A stretch of 64,000 nucleotides of DNA, taken from contig NC_004463.1 in the NCBI RefSeq assembly GCF_000011365.1, positions 2,652,001 through 2,716,000 of the forward strand, given 5' to 3'. The notes beneath the pieces were generated by a model. It saw only the letters and a list, made by a program, of their open reading frames with translations, did not search any database and was not told where the DNA came from. Of the stretch, positions 27,065 to 37,756 are shown piece after piece. The position numbers and the translations under genes are program-made. The stretch comes from Bradyrhizobium diazoefficiens USDA 110. Its GTDB lineage: Bacteria; Pseudomonadota; Alphaproteobacteria; Rhizobiales; Xanthobacteraceae. Numbering within the stretch: position 1 is the first letter of the stretch; each line of letters begins with the position of its first letter.

Positions 27065-27946
27065 TCAAACCAACCTCGCATGCTTGATCTGCCCAATCTG
27101 AAATCCGGACCCGAGCCCGCGCACCGTCTGCTCGCAGCGCCAGCCGGCATTGTCCTTCTCGATCGTGAACAGATTATACGCCGCCGCCGGGTAGCGCCCG
27201 TGTGCGAGCGCGGACGCCGACGGCACGCCGATCGCGGGAATGTTGCCGTTGGGGCCCTCGAACCACATCGTCGAATGAATGTGGTCGTGGCCGTGCAGGA
27301 CCAGCTCGACACCGTGGCGCTTCAAGAGCGCCAGCAGATCGGCCGCGTCCGTCATTCGCTTGTGGCGCGCATCGGACTTTAGCGGATGATGCACCAGCAG
27401 CACGCGGAAGACGTCTTCGGTCGCGAGCCGCTCGAGAACTCGTTCGAGCGCTGCGAGCTGAGCGCGCCCGAGCGTGCCCGTCGCCATCAGCGGCAGGGTC
27501 GGCACCGCCGTGGACAGGCTGATGAGCGCGAGCGGCCCGCGCCGGCGCAGGGCCGGAAAGCCGGCGCTTCCGTTGTCGCTTGCAAGATAGGGCGCAAAGG
27601 TCTCGCCGAAGCGATGATAGGTGGCGCGGACATAGGCGTCGTGGTTGCCGGGAATCGTGGTGACGCGGTCGGGCGGGCCGACGCCGTCGAGCCAGGTGCG
27701 CGCCGGCGCGAACTCCGCGTCCAGCGCCAGATTGACGAGATCGCCCGTCACCGCGATGTGGTCGGGCGCCTGCGCCTTGACGTCGGCAACGAGTGCGTCG
27801 AGCACCTCGCGGCGCTGGTACTTGTGGCGGTTGCGCGTCCAGTTGACGTAGCCGAATACGCGCTTGCCGGCGAGCTCGATCAGCCGCGGCTTCGGCAAAG
27901 GCGGCAGATGCGGGTCGGACAGATGGGCGAGCGTGAAGGAAGCCAT
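27065..27946 (-). CDS. calcineurin-like metallophosphoesterase
   Basis: A 293-residue protein with all five metallophosphoesterase motifs in order: SDPHL (residues 10-14), TGDLVN, PGNHDAYV, VHHPL and GHDHIHS. These bind two metal ions for phosphomonoester or diester hydrolysis. No signal peptide is seen, so it acts in the cytoplasm. Relatives include cyclic-nucleotide and nucleotide-pyrophosphate hydrolases; the substrate cannot be told. It is divergent from a Nudix gene with about 90 bases between starts. Confidence 0.92.
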   Translation of the reverse strand: MASFTLAHLSDPHLPPLPKPRLIELAGKRVFGYVNWTRNRHKYQRREVLDALVADVKAQAPDHIAVTGDLVNLALDAEFAPARTWLDGVGPPDRVTTIPGNHDAYVRATYHRFGETFAPYLASDNGSAGFPALRRRGPLALISLSTAVPTLPLMATGTLGRAQLAALERVLERLATEDVFRVLLVHHPLKSDARHKRMTDAADLLALLKRHGVELVLHGHDHIHSTMWFEGPNGNIPAIGVPSASALAHGRYPAAAYNLFTIEKDNAGWRCEQTVRGLGSGFQIGQIKHARLV

Positions 27947-28038
27947 GGCGCGCGAGTGCCTCGCTATTGCTCCGCTGTAATGGCAAGGTCGCGAGGACTG
28001 CGCAAGCGCAGCCTGAAGAGGGGACCAAAGAGAACCTG

Positions 28039-28530
28039 ATGGGAGATCGTCTGAACCGCATCCGACGGAAGTTCGAGCCGCTGCTGCGGCGAATCTTCCA
28101 CGCCTATTTCCTGCTCGTTCGCGGCATGACCCTCGGCGTTCGCGCCGTGGTGCTGGATTCCGACAACAGGGTGTTCCTGGTCAGGCACAGCTACATCTCC
28201 GGCTGGTATCTGCCCGGCGGCGGCGTCGATCTCGGCGAGACCATGGAGCAGGCGATGCGGCGCGAGCTCAAGGAGGAGGGCGACATCGACCTCACCGCAG
28301 ACGCCGCGCTGCACGGCATCTTCCTCAACAGTCACGTCTCCCGCCGCGACCACGTCGCGGTCTACGTCGTCAGGCAGTTCAGGCAGGATCGCCTGCCCGA
28401 GCCCAACCACGAGATCGTCGAATGCGGGTTCTTCGCGATCAATGCGCTGCCCGAGGGCACCACGCCGGGCACGCGGCAAAGAATCGTGGAAGTGCTGGAT
28501 GGCACGCCGTTGATTGCGACATGGCGGTGA
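28039..28530 (+). CDS. Nudix hydrolase
   Basis: A 163-residue protein with a Nudix box at about residues 63-86: GGGVDLGETMEQAMRREL followed by KEEGDID. The catalytic REL-x-EE core is intact, but the usual Gly after EE-x is Asp (EEGDI), a mild departure from the consensus. Family members hydrolyse nucleoside diphosphates linked to another moiety. The ATG at 28039 is preferred over an upstream in-frame start because conserved-looking sequence begins there. It is divergent from the phosphoesterase gene. Confidence 0.85.
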   Translation: MGDRLNRIRRKFEPLLRRIFHAYFLLVRGMTLGVRAVVLDSDNRVFLVRHSYISGWYLPGGGVDLGETMEQAMRRELKEEGDIDLTADAALHGIFLNSHVSRRDHVAVYVVRQFRQDRLPEPNHEIVECGFFAINALPEGTTPGTRQRIVEVLDGTPLIATWR

Positions 28531-28737
28531 GATCAACCGCCGCTTTGGCCGTTGGCGGGGCTCGACACCGGTCTCGCCCGTGCAACCGATGGCTATCTCG
28601 CGGACAAGCTGCACAGTATCGGTTATCCGGACTGGAGCTTCGCGACCATCCTCAGCCGCAGCCCGGCCGGCAGTTCGGCCCGGTATGAGCCCGATGGACC
28701 GCAGCCCTCCGAGATGTTATCCCGCTCCCCTCATTGA
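28531..28737 (+). other. possible gene remnant or short ORF after the Nudix gene
   Basis: The frame continuing directly after the Nudix stop stays open for about 70 codons (including LAGLDTGLARATDGYLADKL). It has no good start codon or ribosome site. It looks protein-like but I cannot match it to a family. It may be the tail of a decayed gene or chance in GC-rich DNA. Confidence 0.25.
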
Positions 28738-28790
28738 CGCGTTTTCATGACGCGAACCCGGGTCCACTTCGCTCGAAGACGCATGCCGAC

Positions 28791-29306
28791 ATGAACGATC
28801 TCTCGCTCACCATCCTTCCCGAAGCTGCCGGCGACGCCCAGGCGATCGAACGGCTGCACGAGCGCACCTTCGGCCCCGGCCGCTTCGTGCTCAGCGCCTA
28901 CCGCATCCGCGAGCACGTCGACCATCTGCTCGAACTGTCCTTCACCGCTCGAATCGGCACGCTGCTGGTCGGCTCGGTCAGGCAATTGCCTGTGCTGGTC
29001 GGCGAGACGCCGGCGCTGCTGCTCGGGCCGCTCACCGTCGAGCCGCCGTTCCGCGACCGCGGCATCGGCCGTCTGTTGATGGAGCGCGCGCTGAAGGACG
29101 CCAAGGAGCGAGGTCACCGCCTGGTGCTGCTGGTCGGCGACGAGCCCTATTACAGCCGCGTCGGCTTCAAGCCGGTCCCCAAGGGGCGCGTCACCATGCC
29201 GGGCCCGGTCGACGCCGCCCGCATCCTGGTGTTCGAGCTCGTCGACGGCGCCTTCGAGGGCGTGTCGGGAGCGGTCGTGCCCGACTGGAGCAAGGCGCGG
29301 GGGTAG
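28791..29306 (+). CDS. GNAT-family N-acetyltransferase (YhbS-like)
   Basis: A 171-residue acetyltransferase. The acetyl-CoA loop is LGPLTVEPPFRDRGIGRLLM (R-D-R-G-I-G, residues about 79-98), followed by LVLLVGDEPYYSRVGFKP, typical of the YhbS subgroup. The acceptor is unknown. The ATG at 28791 is chosen; the frame extends 19 codons upstream without family character. Single gene, convergent with the TonB receptor gene. Confidence 0.87.
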   Translation: MNDLSLTILPEAAGDAQAIERLHERTFGPGRFVLSAYRIREHVDHLLELSFTARIGTLLVGSVRQLPVLVGETPALLLGPLTVEPPFRDRGIGRLLMERALKDAKERGHRLVLLVGDEPYYSRVGFKPVPKGRVTMPGPVDAARILVFELVDGAFEGVSGAVVPDWSKARG

Positions 29307-29380
29307 CGGCGTGTGATGCCGCGACAGCCTGCTCGCTCGACGTGGGTGTACCGGGGCCCGCAGGCCCCGGCTGGAGGCGA

Positions 29381-31777
29381 TCAGAACTTGAAGTTCGCGA
29401 ACGCCCGCACGCCGATGCCGGGCATCAGCACCTCGTCCTTGGTGTAGGACACCGAGTTGCGGATGCTCTCGTTGAGGAGATTGTTGCCGACGACGCCGGC
29501 AATCATCTCGCGCGCACCGAACCAGTTGCGGTCGAGCTTGGTCTTGTAGCTCACCTCGGCCTTCAGGAGGTTGTAGCCTGCCGTCGGCGTCTCCGCGATC
29601 ACGGCGACGTTGTTCTGCGCGAAGGCGTGCAACAGGTTGACGCGCATCAGCCAGTTGTCGTCGCGCCAGAACACGCCGCCGCCCATTCTGAGCGGCGGAA
29701 TCCGCGGCACGTTGGTGCCGTCGGTGAAGGTGGCGCGAACCACGTCGAGCTGGTTCTCGATGCCCCAGATGCCGCCCTGGAACGCGCCGACGTCGAGCTG
29801 CGACTGGAATTCGCCGCCACGGAAGTTCGCGTTCCGCTGCGAGTAGACCGCCTGGTTCAGCTCGGCCCCGGGCGTGCCGCACGAGGCGAAGTCGTCGCCG
29901 CACATCACGCCGGTGAGGCGGCGGAAGATGAAATTGTCGAAATGCGTGTAGTAGACGGTCGCCTCGAACCGGAACGGCCCCGTCGCCTTGCGCACGCCGA
30001 GCTCGACGGACTTTGCGGTCTCGATCGTCAGGTTCGGATTGCCGATGTCGAACGTCGCGGTCGCATCATGCGCGCCGCGCGAGAACAGTTCCGCCGCCTT
30101 CGGCGCGCGCTCGACATATTGCGCGGTGATGCTGCCGACCATGCCGCCCGGCAGGTCCTGCAACAGGCCGATGCTGCCGCTCTTCGGCGTGTAGGACGGA
30201 TTGCGCGCGATCGCCACCTGCGGCGTGCCGTCGGGCAGGAAGTCGGCCGGGAAATTCGGCGTCGTGCCGTGCAGCTCGACATGCTCGATGCGGCCGGCGA
30301 TCTGCGCCCGCGTCGCGTCGGTGAACTTGAACTCGTTGAAGGCGTAACCAGCAACGCGCGTGTTGTTGTTGGGGTCCCACAGGCCGTTGAACAGCGTGCC
30401 GGGATTGTCCGGGCTCGGCGCGGTCAGTTCCTGGTGGCCGACCTGGAAGCCCAGCGCCGTCGTCACCTCGGCGAAGCGCGCGTTGAACGGCATCAGCTGC
30501 ACCTCGGTGCGGATCTCCTGCTCCTTGTTGGTAAAGGTCTGCCGCACGCCGTCGCTGTTGGGGTCGGCGGGATCGGCAAGCCCGATCTCGTTGTGCCGGT
30601 AGTCGGTCGCGCCGGCCCAGAACCGGATCGTGTCGATCGCGGCCGCATCGGGACGGTACTCGCCCTTGACGTTGATCTTGGTCTGGTGACCGTCGATGCG
30701 CGTGTTGTGGTCGGCGCCGTCGATGCCGGGGATGTGGTAGAGCGAGTCGTTCTGCGTGATCGCAGCCCCGATATAGCCGCCCTGGAAGAAGTAGGAGCCG
30801 CCGATCGAGGCGCCGTCCGAGCGCGTCGCCGAGTTCGGCTGGCGGCCGTTGGCGACGGATCGCGTCTGGTCGTTCAGATAGGGATAGCTCGGGATGCCGT
30901 AGTCCGTGGTGGTGCGGCCATAGACGTCGGCATGGAAGGCAAAATTGCCGCCGCCGGTGTCGAGCAGCACGCCGCTTTCGACGCCGCGATCGACCGAGCT
31001 GAATGCGGAGCGCGTCTCGGCCGTGACGCAAGGCGAGGTCTCGGCGGTTGCCAGCGGCGCCTTGGTCGGGAGGCCGTAGGTCTGGAACGACGGAGCGCAA
31101 CTCGGCAGCGCATCCGGAATCCGGTTGTTGGTCGCGCTGACGACGCCGCCGATCGAGGTCGAGCCGTAGCGGAGCGCAGCCGGCCCGCGCACCACCTCGA
31201 CCTGGTTGGTCGCGAGCGGATCGATCGGGACGAAGTGATCCTCGCCGAGGTCGGAGGCGCCACCCGAATTGGTGCCGTTCTCGACGATGCCGACGCGGTT
31301 GACGTCGAGCCCGCGGATGATCGGCCGGCTGGAGGCGCCGGGCGCGAAGCTCGAGCCGGTGATGCCCGGCTTGGAGAACAAGAGATCGCCGAGCTGACCG
31401 CCGCCCTCGCGGCGGATCTCCTCGTTCGGCACCACCGTGACGGTGGCGAACTGGTTGGTCACGATGGGCAGCACGCCTTGCTGAGGCGCGGCGGCAGACG
31501 CCGCGGCTGGCGGCGTAGCTTCGGCCGCGTGTTGCTGGCTCCGCGACCGTCCGGTGCGCGCGACATGGACCGGGCTGCGGGTCGGTACCACCCTGCGCAC
31601 GATCGGGCTCGGCGCCGTCACGGTGATGGCGGGGAGCTCGGCCGACGACTTGTCCTGCGCAGGCTGTTGTACCGGCTGTTGTACCGGTTCTTGGGCGAGC
31701 GCGGATGTGGCGGCGGCGCCGAGCAGGAGCAGGCTTGCTCCTGCGAGACGCTGCACGCGTCGCAATTCAAATGACAT
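29381..31777 (-). CDS. TonB-dependent outer-membrane receptor, probable zinc uptake (ZnuD-like)
   Basis: A 798-residue receptor: signal peptide (cleavage after ALA, residue 28), TonB box ITVTAP near residue 50, an unusual Arg/Gln/Ala-rich linker to about 100, plug domain with PIIRGLDVNRVGIVENGTNS, and EVVRGPAALRYGSTSIGGVV, then the beta-barrel ending in the outer-membrane signature GVRAFANFKF. GGASDLGEDHFVPIDP in the plug matches what is typical of ZnuD-type zinc receptors. Two Cys pairs lie in predicted outside loops. A Zur-like palindrome precedes the small gene just upstream, which supports zinc as substrate. Confidence 0.87.
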   Translation of the reverse strand: MSFELRRVQRLAGASLLLLGAAATSALAQEPVQQPVQQPAQDKSSAELPAITVTAPSPIVRRVVPTRSPVHVARTGRSRSQQHAAEATPPAAASAAAPQQGVLPIVTNQFATVTVVPNEEIRREGGGQLGDLLFSKPGITGSSFAPGASSRPIIRGLDVNRVGIVENGTNSGGASDLGEDHFVPIDPLATNQVEVVRGPAALRYGSTSIGGVVSATNNRIPDALPSCAPSFQTYGLPTKAPLATAETSPCVTAETRSAFSSVDRGVESGVLLDTGGGNFAFHADVYGRTTTDYGIPSYPYLNDQTRSVANGRQPNSATRSDGASIGGSYFFQGGYIGAAITQNDSLYHIPGIDGADHNTRIDGHQTKINVKGEYRPDAAAIDTIRFWAGATDYRHNEIGLADPADPNSDGVRQTFTNKEQEIRTEVQLMPFNARFAEVTTALGFQVGHQELTAPSPDNPGTLFNGLWDPNNNTRVAGYAFNEFKFTDATRAQIAGRIEHVELHGTTPNFPADFLPDGTPQVAIARNPSYTPKSGSIGLLQDLPGGMVGSITAQYVERAPKAAELFSRGAHDATATFDIGNPNLTIETAKSVELGVRKATGPFRFEATVYYTHFDNFIFRRLTGVMCGDDFASCGTPGAELNQAVYSQRNANFRGGEFQSQLDVGAFQGGIWGIENQLDVVRATFTDGTNVPRIPPLRMGGGVFWRDDNWLMRVNLLHAFAQNNVAVIAETPTAGYNLLKAEVSYKTKLDRNWFGAREMIAGVVGNNLLNESIRNSVSYTKDEVLMPGIGVRAFANFKF

Positions 31778-31932
31778 GGTCCTGATTCCAGTCAGGCGCC
31801 GTCCGCATGCTTGTCTGATGATCGGAGGCGGCCTGCCGTCGCGGCGCGACGGAATTCGACTTCAACGGCTCCCGGGCGATCGTCCGCGCGTGTGGCGCGG
31901 CGAGCCCGGGCGTGATCAAGCGATGTCGAGAG

Positions 31933-32337
31933 TCAGGACGCGGGTGGGGCGCGGGGCTGGAACGCCGTGCCGGCCGATTTCAGATGGATGAACTCGGCGT
32001 CGATGGTGCGGTGGAGCAGCTCGATCGCCTGCGGCAGCTCCAGGAGAGGCGGCGTCGCGGACACCACAGTGCCCGCCATCGCGACCACGGCGCAGATGGC
32101 GCAATTGTCGTCGCCCGGCTGCTCCCGGTCGGATCCTGAAGGCGATTGCTTCTGGACCGCGGCGCGGTCGGTCGAAGCGATCGCCTTGGCGGTGTCGGTC
32201 TGCTGGAGCGAGGCTTGGGAGAGGGAGGCGGCCTGGACGAACCAGTGGCTGTGGCCGAATGCCAGCGCGAATTGCACCAGCATCGCGAACAACGCGAGCC
32301 GGGCGCCGTGCCTGATATTCGACCGGAACCACTTCAT
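31933..32337 (-). CDS. DUF2946-type small secreted or membrane protein
   Basis: A 134-residue protein with an N-terminal hydrophobic segment (ARLALFAMLVQFALAFGHSH) and a later DDNCAICAVVAMAGTV, the C-x-x-C element that typifies the DUF2946 group often found near metal transport genes. The His pair near the membrane segment and the Cys pair could bind metal. It lies 155 bases upstream of the TonB receptor in the same direction and 44 bases downstream of a Zur-like palindrome. The ATG at 32337 is chosen because the longer frame would run through the palindrome. Confidence 0.78.
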   Translation of the reverse strand: MKWFRSNIRHGARLALFAMLVQFALAFGHSHWFVQAASLSQASLQQTDTAKAIASTDRAAVQKQSPSGSDREQPGDDNCAICAVVAMAGTVVSATPPLLELPQAIELLHRTIDAEFIHLKSAGTAFQPRAPPAS

Positions 32338-32380
32338 CTGGAAACGCCACCCCACATCGCGAGGATCACCCTCTGATACC

Positions 32381-32403
32381 GCGATGTTATAATGTAACAT
32401 CGC
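32381..32403. promoter_or_regulatory. Zur-like box
   Basis: GCGATGTTA-TAATG-TAACATCGC: perfect 9-base arms around 5 bases. It closely resembles the ATGTTATA..TATAACAT Zur box of alphaproteobacteria. Its place 44 bases before the DUF2946 gene fits repression by zinc-loaded Zur. The palindrome is seen; the regulator is inferred. Confidence 0.75.
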
Positions 32404-32525
32404 AGGAACGAGGAACGGATGTCAACGGCAGGTCGGCCCCGCGCCTGCAGGCAGCCGACCCGATGTGTCGTTCGGGCAACTAACGCCTGGTGGAAAAGCC
32501 TGGCCTAGCGCCCCGATGGAGGTGC

Positions 32526-32675
32526 GTTCCCTCCCCCCTTGTGGGGGAGGGCTAGGGAGGGGGGTAGCCCTGGAAAAGGTGCCGATTATTAACGCATCGC
32601 GTGTGAGTGCGCGACGGAAAGAGTCCCCGTGTGGCACCCCCCTCCCTGCCCCTCCCCCACAAGGGGGGAGGGAAC
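32526..32675. repeat. intergenic inverted repeat, CCCTCCCC type
   Basis: The left unit GTTCCCTCCCCCCTTGTGGG is exactly inverted at the right end (CCCACAAGGGGGGAGGGAAC), and inner arms (GGGAGGGGGG / CCCCCCTCCC) pair too. It fills the gap between the Zur box and the end of the MoxR operon (32404-32727), where no gene is seen. Confidence 0.85.
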
Positions 32676-32727
32676 GGAGAGAGCGTCGCTGTTGGCCGAA
32701 TTCGATTCGACTTCAAGCTATCGGGCT

Positions 32728-34791
<2,064 letters not shown>

Positions 34792-34808
34792 CAGACAGAC
34801 CTATCAAC

Positions 34809-34909
34809 GTCATTCCGGAGCGATGCGAAGCATCGAATCCGGAATCTCGAGATTCCCCGGTGCGCAGTGCGCACCTGCGGTCTGGTCCTTCGGACCATCC
34901 CGGAATGAC
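34809..34909. repeat. palindromic intergenic repeat, GTCATTCCGG type
   Basis: Left arm GTCATTCCGGA and right arm TCCCGGAATGAC enclose GATGCGAAGCATC, GGAATCTCGAGATTCC, TGCGCAGTGCGCA and GGTCCTTCGGACC hairpins. It interrupts the MoxR operon between its third and fourth genes. Confidence 0.85.
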
Positions 34910-34942
34910 GGGGCGTGTAGCTCAAGCTCGTCACGCGCATCT

Positions 34943-37756
34943 CTATTGCCCCAACCGTTCGATCAGGGCCGGTGCGTGCACCTGGTCGGCCTTGTAGTTG
35001 CCGGTCAGCGTGTACATCACGATGTTGGCGCCGGCACGATAGGCGAATTCGCGCTGGCGGGTGTCGCCGCCGGTCACCGGCAGCATGTACTGGCCGTCGG
35101 GGCGCACGGCCCAGGCGCCGGCAAGGTCGTTCGAGGTGATGATGATCGGCGAGACGCCGTCGCCGCCGCGCGCCGGACGCTGCGCGCTCTCGTCGTCGTC
35201 CTCGCGCGGCAGGGTCTCGACCCAGGTCTGGCCGGAGTTGAAGCGGCCGGGGAAGTCGCGCAGCAAATAGAAGGTCTTGGTCAGCACGTGCTCGCGCGGC
35301 ACCGGCTCGAGCTCGGGCACGTCGAGCGAGGACAGGATCTCGCGCAGCGCCCGCATGCCCGGCGTCTGCGAGGCGCCGTTGTCGCCGGGCGGCGCCTCGA
35401 TCGCGTCGCGGGTGTCGAACAGCACGGTGCCGCCCTGCTTCATGTAGGCGTCGATCTTGTTGATGGCGTCCTGCGGCGGCTTGGGCGCGCCGGGCACGAT
35501 CGGCCAGTAGATCAGCGGGAAGAAGGCGAGCTCGTCGCGCGCCGGATCGATGCCGACGGGATCGCCGGCCTCGAGCGCGGTGCGTTGCGCCAGGAACAGC
35601 GTCAGCCCGGTCAGGCCGGCCTTGACGATGGAATCGACGTCGGCATTGCCGGTCACGACATAGGCGAGGCGGGTCTGCGACACCGCCTTCATCGCGAACT
35701 CGTCCGCGGCGCTGTCGGCGCGCGCGGGCGCCGGCGGCAGTGCAGAGAGGCCCGCAAGCACGAGGCCGAGCAGGATCATTGCGGGCGCGGCGCGGCGGCG
35801 CAGCAGCGCGGCGAGGCCGCCGCCGAGCACCGCGACGATGATGGCGTCGACCAGGAACAGAGCGAGCGCCGTCGACAGCAGCCAGCCGCGCAAGTCGCGC
35901 GGCTCGGCATTGGTGTAGGTGGCGTGCCGGGCGCGCAGGCTCGCGGTGTTCAGGGCTGCGATGCGGTCGGCGCTAGCAAGCGTGTTCACGGCGAGCGGTC
36001 CTTCTGCAGGACCATAGAAGCCCGGCGGATGATCGGGTGTGGCGCGGTCGCGATAATCGGCCGGAAGCGGCTTTGCCGTGGCCGGCGGCGGACCGAAGGC
36101 GCCGAAGCCGTCGAGCATGTGCAGCGGCGCCACCGTCTCGGTGGTCGCCTCGCTGGCAACGCCGGCGCCGGGCTTGGTGGTGTATCCCGACATGTCGACG
36201 ACCCGCCGCAGCATTTCGACGAAGATGCCCGACATCGGCAGATCCGACCAGCGCATGTCGGCGCTGACGTGGAACAGGCTGACGACGCCCTTGCCGCGAT
36301 GCTCGCCGGTCACCAGCGGGGTGCCGTCTTCCAGCGACGCCCAGCTCTTGGTGGCGAGCACGGCATCGGGCTCGGCCAGGACCTGGCGGCTCACGGTGAC
36401 GTCCTTGGGGACCACGACGCCGGCAAACGGACCGTCGGCCGCGAAGGCGGCGAGGTGTTGCGGCTTCTCCCAGGTCAGGCTGCCGCCGAGCGTGCGGCCG
36501 CCCTTGCGCAGCTTGACCGGCACGAGATCGTCTTCGGCCTGCGCCAGGCGGGGCCCGGCGAACCGCACCAGCACGCCGCCCTGGTCGATCCAGGCATTGA
36601 GACGCTCGCGGATTTCAGGCGCGATGGTGCCGACATCGGCGAGGATGATCATCGGCAGCTTCTGGTCGAGGAACTGGGTGATGCCCTGCTGCGGCGAGCC
36701 CTTGTCGGCGAGCCGCACGTCGGCGAACGGCGCCAGCGCGCGGGTGAGGTAGAAGGTCGGCGCCAGCAGCGGCTGCGCGGTCTCGCTGGTCGAGCCCGAG
36801 ACGATGCCGATGGCGCGGCGGCGCCAGCGCTTGTCGAGCAGCTGCACCGCGCCGGCGGAGCGCTCGCCCGATATCTCGAGCCGCGTGATGTCGTTGCGCA
36901 GCTCGACCGGCAGGTCGAACGAGGCCTCGGTTTCCTTGTCCTGCGGGCCGAACGAATAACGGGCTTCGCCGATCGGCGATGCCTTCTGGTCCAGAGCGCG
37001 CACGGTGCCGACGGCGATGCCGCCGTCGGTGCGCAGCACCTTCACCGTCATCCTGGCGGCGGCGTTCTCGGCCGCGACCAGCGCCAGCGGCGAGGAGGTG
37101 CCGCCTTCGAAGATGGTCAGGCTGCGATCGCCGATGGTCTTGCCGAGGGCTTGCACGAATTCCTCGCCGCGCCCGGTATCGACGCCATCCGACAGCCAGG
37201 CGATCTCGCAGTCGCCGGTGGCCTTGAGGAAGCGATCGACCGCTGCGAGGGTTTCGACGCGCTCGATCGAATAGGGCTTTGGTACCAGCTGGCGCAGCGC
37301 GACGCGCGCCGCCCCCGCCGGCATCAGGGTGATATCGCGGTTCGGCTCGGACAGCGGCACCAGCGCGATGGCGCGGCGGTCGTTGTCGGCGTTGGCGATC
37401 AGCTCGTCGGCGGCCCTGATCCTGACGTCCCAGTTCGAGGCCGCGCTCCAGCCGTCGTCGAGCATGATCATCAGCGGCGCCTTGCTGCCCGCGAGCCCGG
37501 TTTGCGGATTCCAGATCGGGCCGGCGGCGGCGAATATTACGAGGGCCGCAGCCAAAAGCCGCAGCGCAGTCAGCCACCACGGCGTCCGCGAAGGCGTCTC
37601 TTCCCTTGGCGCGATGTCGAACAGCAGGCGCGTCGGCGGAAACTCGATCCGGCGCGGCCGCGGCGGCATCACGCGCAGCAGCCACCACAGCACCGGCAGG
37701 CTGACGAGGCCGATCAGGAGCAGCGGTTCGGTGAAGGCGAGCGGCAATCCCATCAT
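34943..37756 (-). CDS. BatA-N / DUF4159 membrane protein of the MoxR operon
   Basis: A 937-residue protein. The N-terminus is a BatA-type double membrane segment (LLLIGLVSLPVLWWLLRVMP at about 13-32 and LLAAALVIFAAAGPIWNP at about 67-85), followed by a long periplasmic VWA-like and amidotransferase-like region, a membrane pair at about 650-690, and a C-terminal DUF4159 domain (DELAFFPLIYWPIVPGAPKP). It starts within the DUF58 gene (ATGA overlap). Proteins of this kind are thought to work with MoxR and DUF58 in envelope assembly or stress tolerance; direct evidence is lacking. Confidence 0.87.
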   Translation of the reverse strand: MMGLPLAFTEPLLLIGLVSLPVLWWLLRVMPPRPRRIEFPPTRLLFDIAPREETPSRTPWWLTALRLLAAALVIFAAAGPIWNPQTGLAGSKAPLMIMLDDGWSAASNWDVRIRAADELIANADNDRRAIALVPLSEPNRDITLMPAGAARVALRQLVPKPYSIERVETLAAVDRFLKATGDCEIAWLSDGVDTGRGEEFVQALGKTIGDRSLTIFEGGTSSPLALVAAENAAARMTVKVLRTDGGIAVGTVRALDQKASPIGEARYSFGPQDKETEASFDLPVELRNDITRLEISGERSAGAVQLLDKRWRRRAIGIVSGSTSETAQPLLAPTFYLTRALAPFADVRLADKGSPQQGITQFLDQKLPMIILADVGTIAPEIRERLNAWIDQGGVLVRFAGPRLAQAEDDLVPVKLRKGGRTLGGSLTWEKPQHLAAFAADGPFAGVVVPKDVTVSRQVLAEPDAVLATKSWASLEDGTPLVTGEHRGKGVVSLFHVSADMRWSDLPMSGIFVEMLRRVVDMSGYTTKPGAGVASEATTETVAPLHMLDGFGAFGPPPATAKPLPADYRDRATPDHPPGFYGPAEGPLAVNTLASADRIAALNTASLRARHATYTNAEPRDLRGWLLSTALALFLVDAIIVAVLGGGLAALLRRRAAPAMILLGLVLAGLSALPPAPARADSAADEFAMKAVSQTRLAYVVTGNADVDSIVKAGLTGLTLFLAQRTALEAGDPVGIDPARDELAFFPLIYWPIVPGAPKPPQDAINKIDAYMKQGGTVLFDTRDAIEAPPGDNGASQTPGMRALREILSSLDVPELEPVPREHVLTKTFYLLRDFPGRFNSGQTWVETLPREDDDESAQRPARGGDGVSPIIITSNDLAGAWAVRPDGQYMLPVTGGDTRQREFAYRAGANIVMYTLTGNYKADQVHAPALIERLGQ

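Noticed and set aside
29342..31774. Long plus-strand frame opposite the TonB receptor
   Set aside because: Composition is that of an antisense shadow; the minus strand carries signal peptide, plug and barrel motifs.
34909..34925. GTAGCTCAA word resembling part of a tRNA D-arm
   Set aside because: No matching acceptor or anticodon stems around it.
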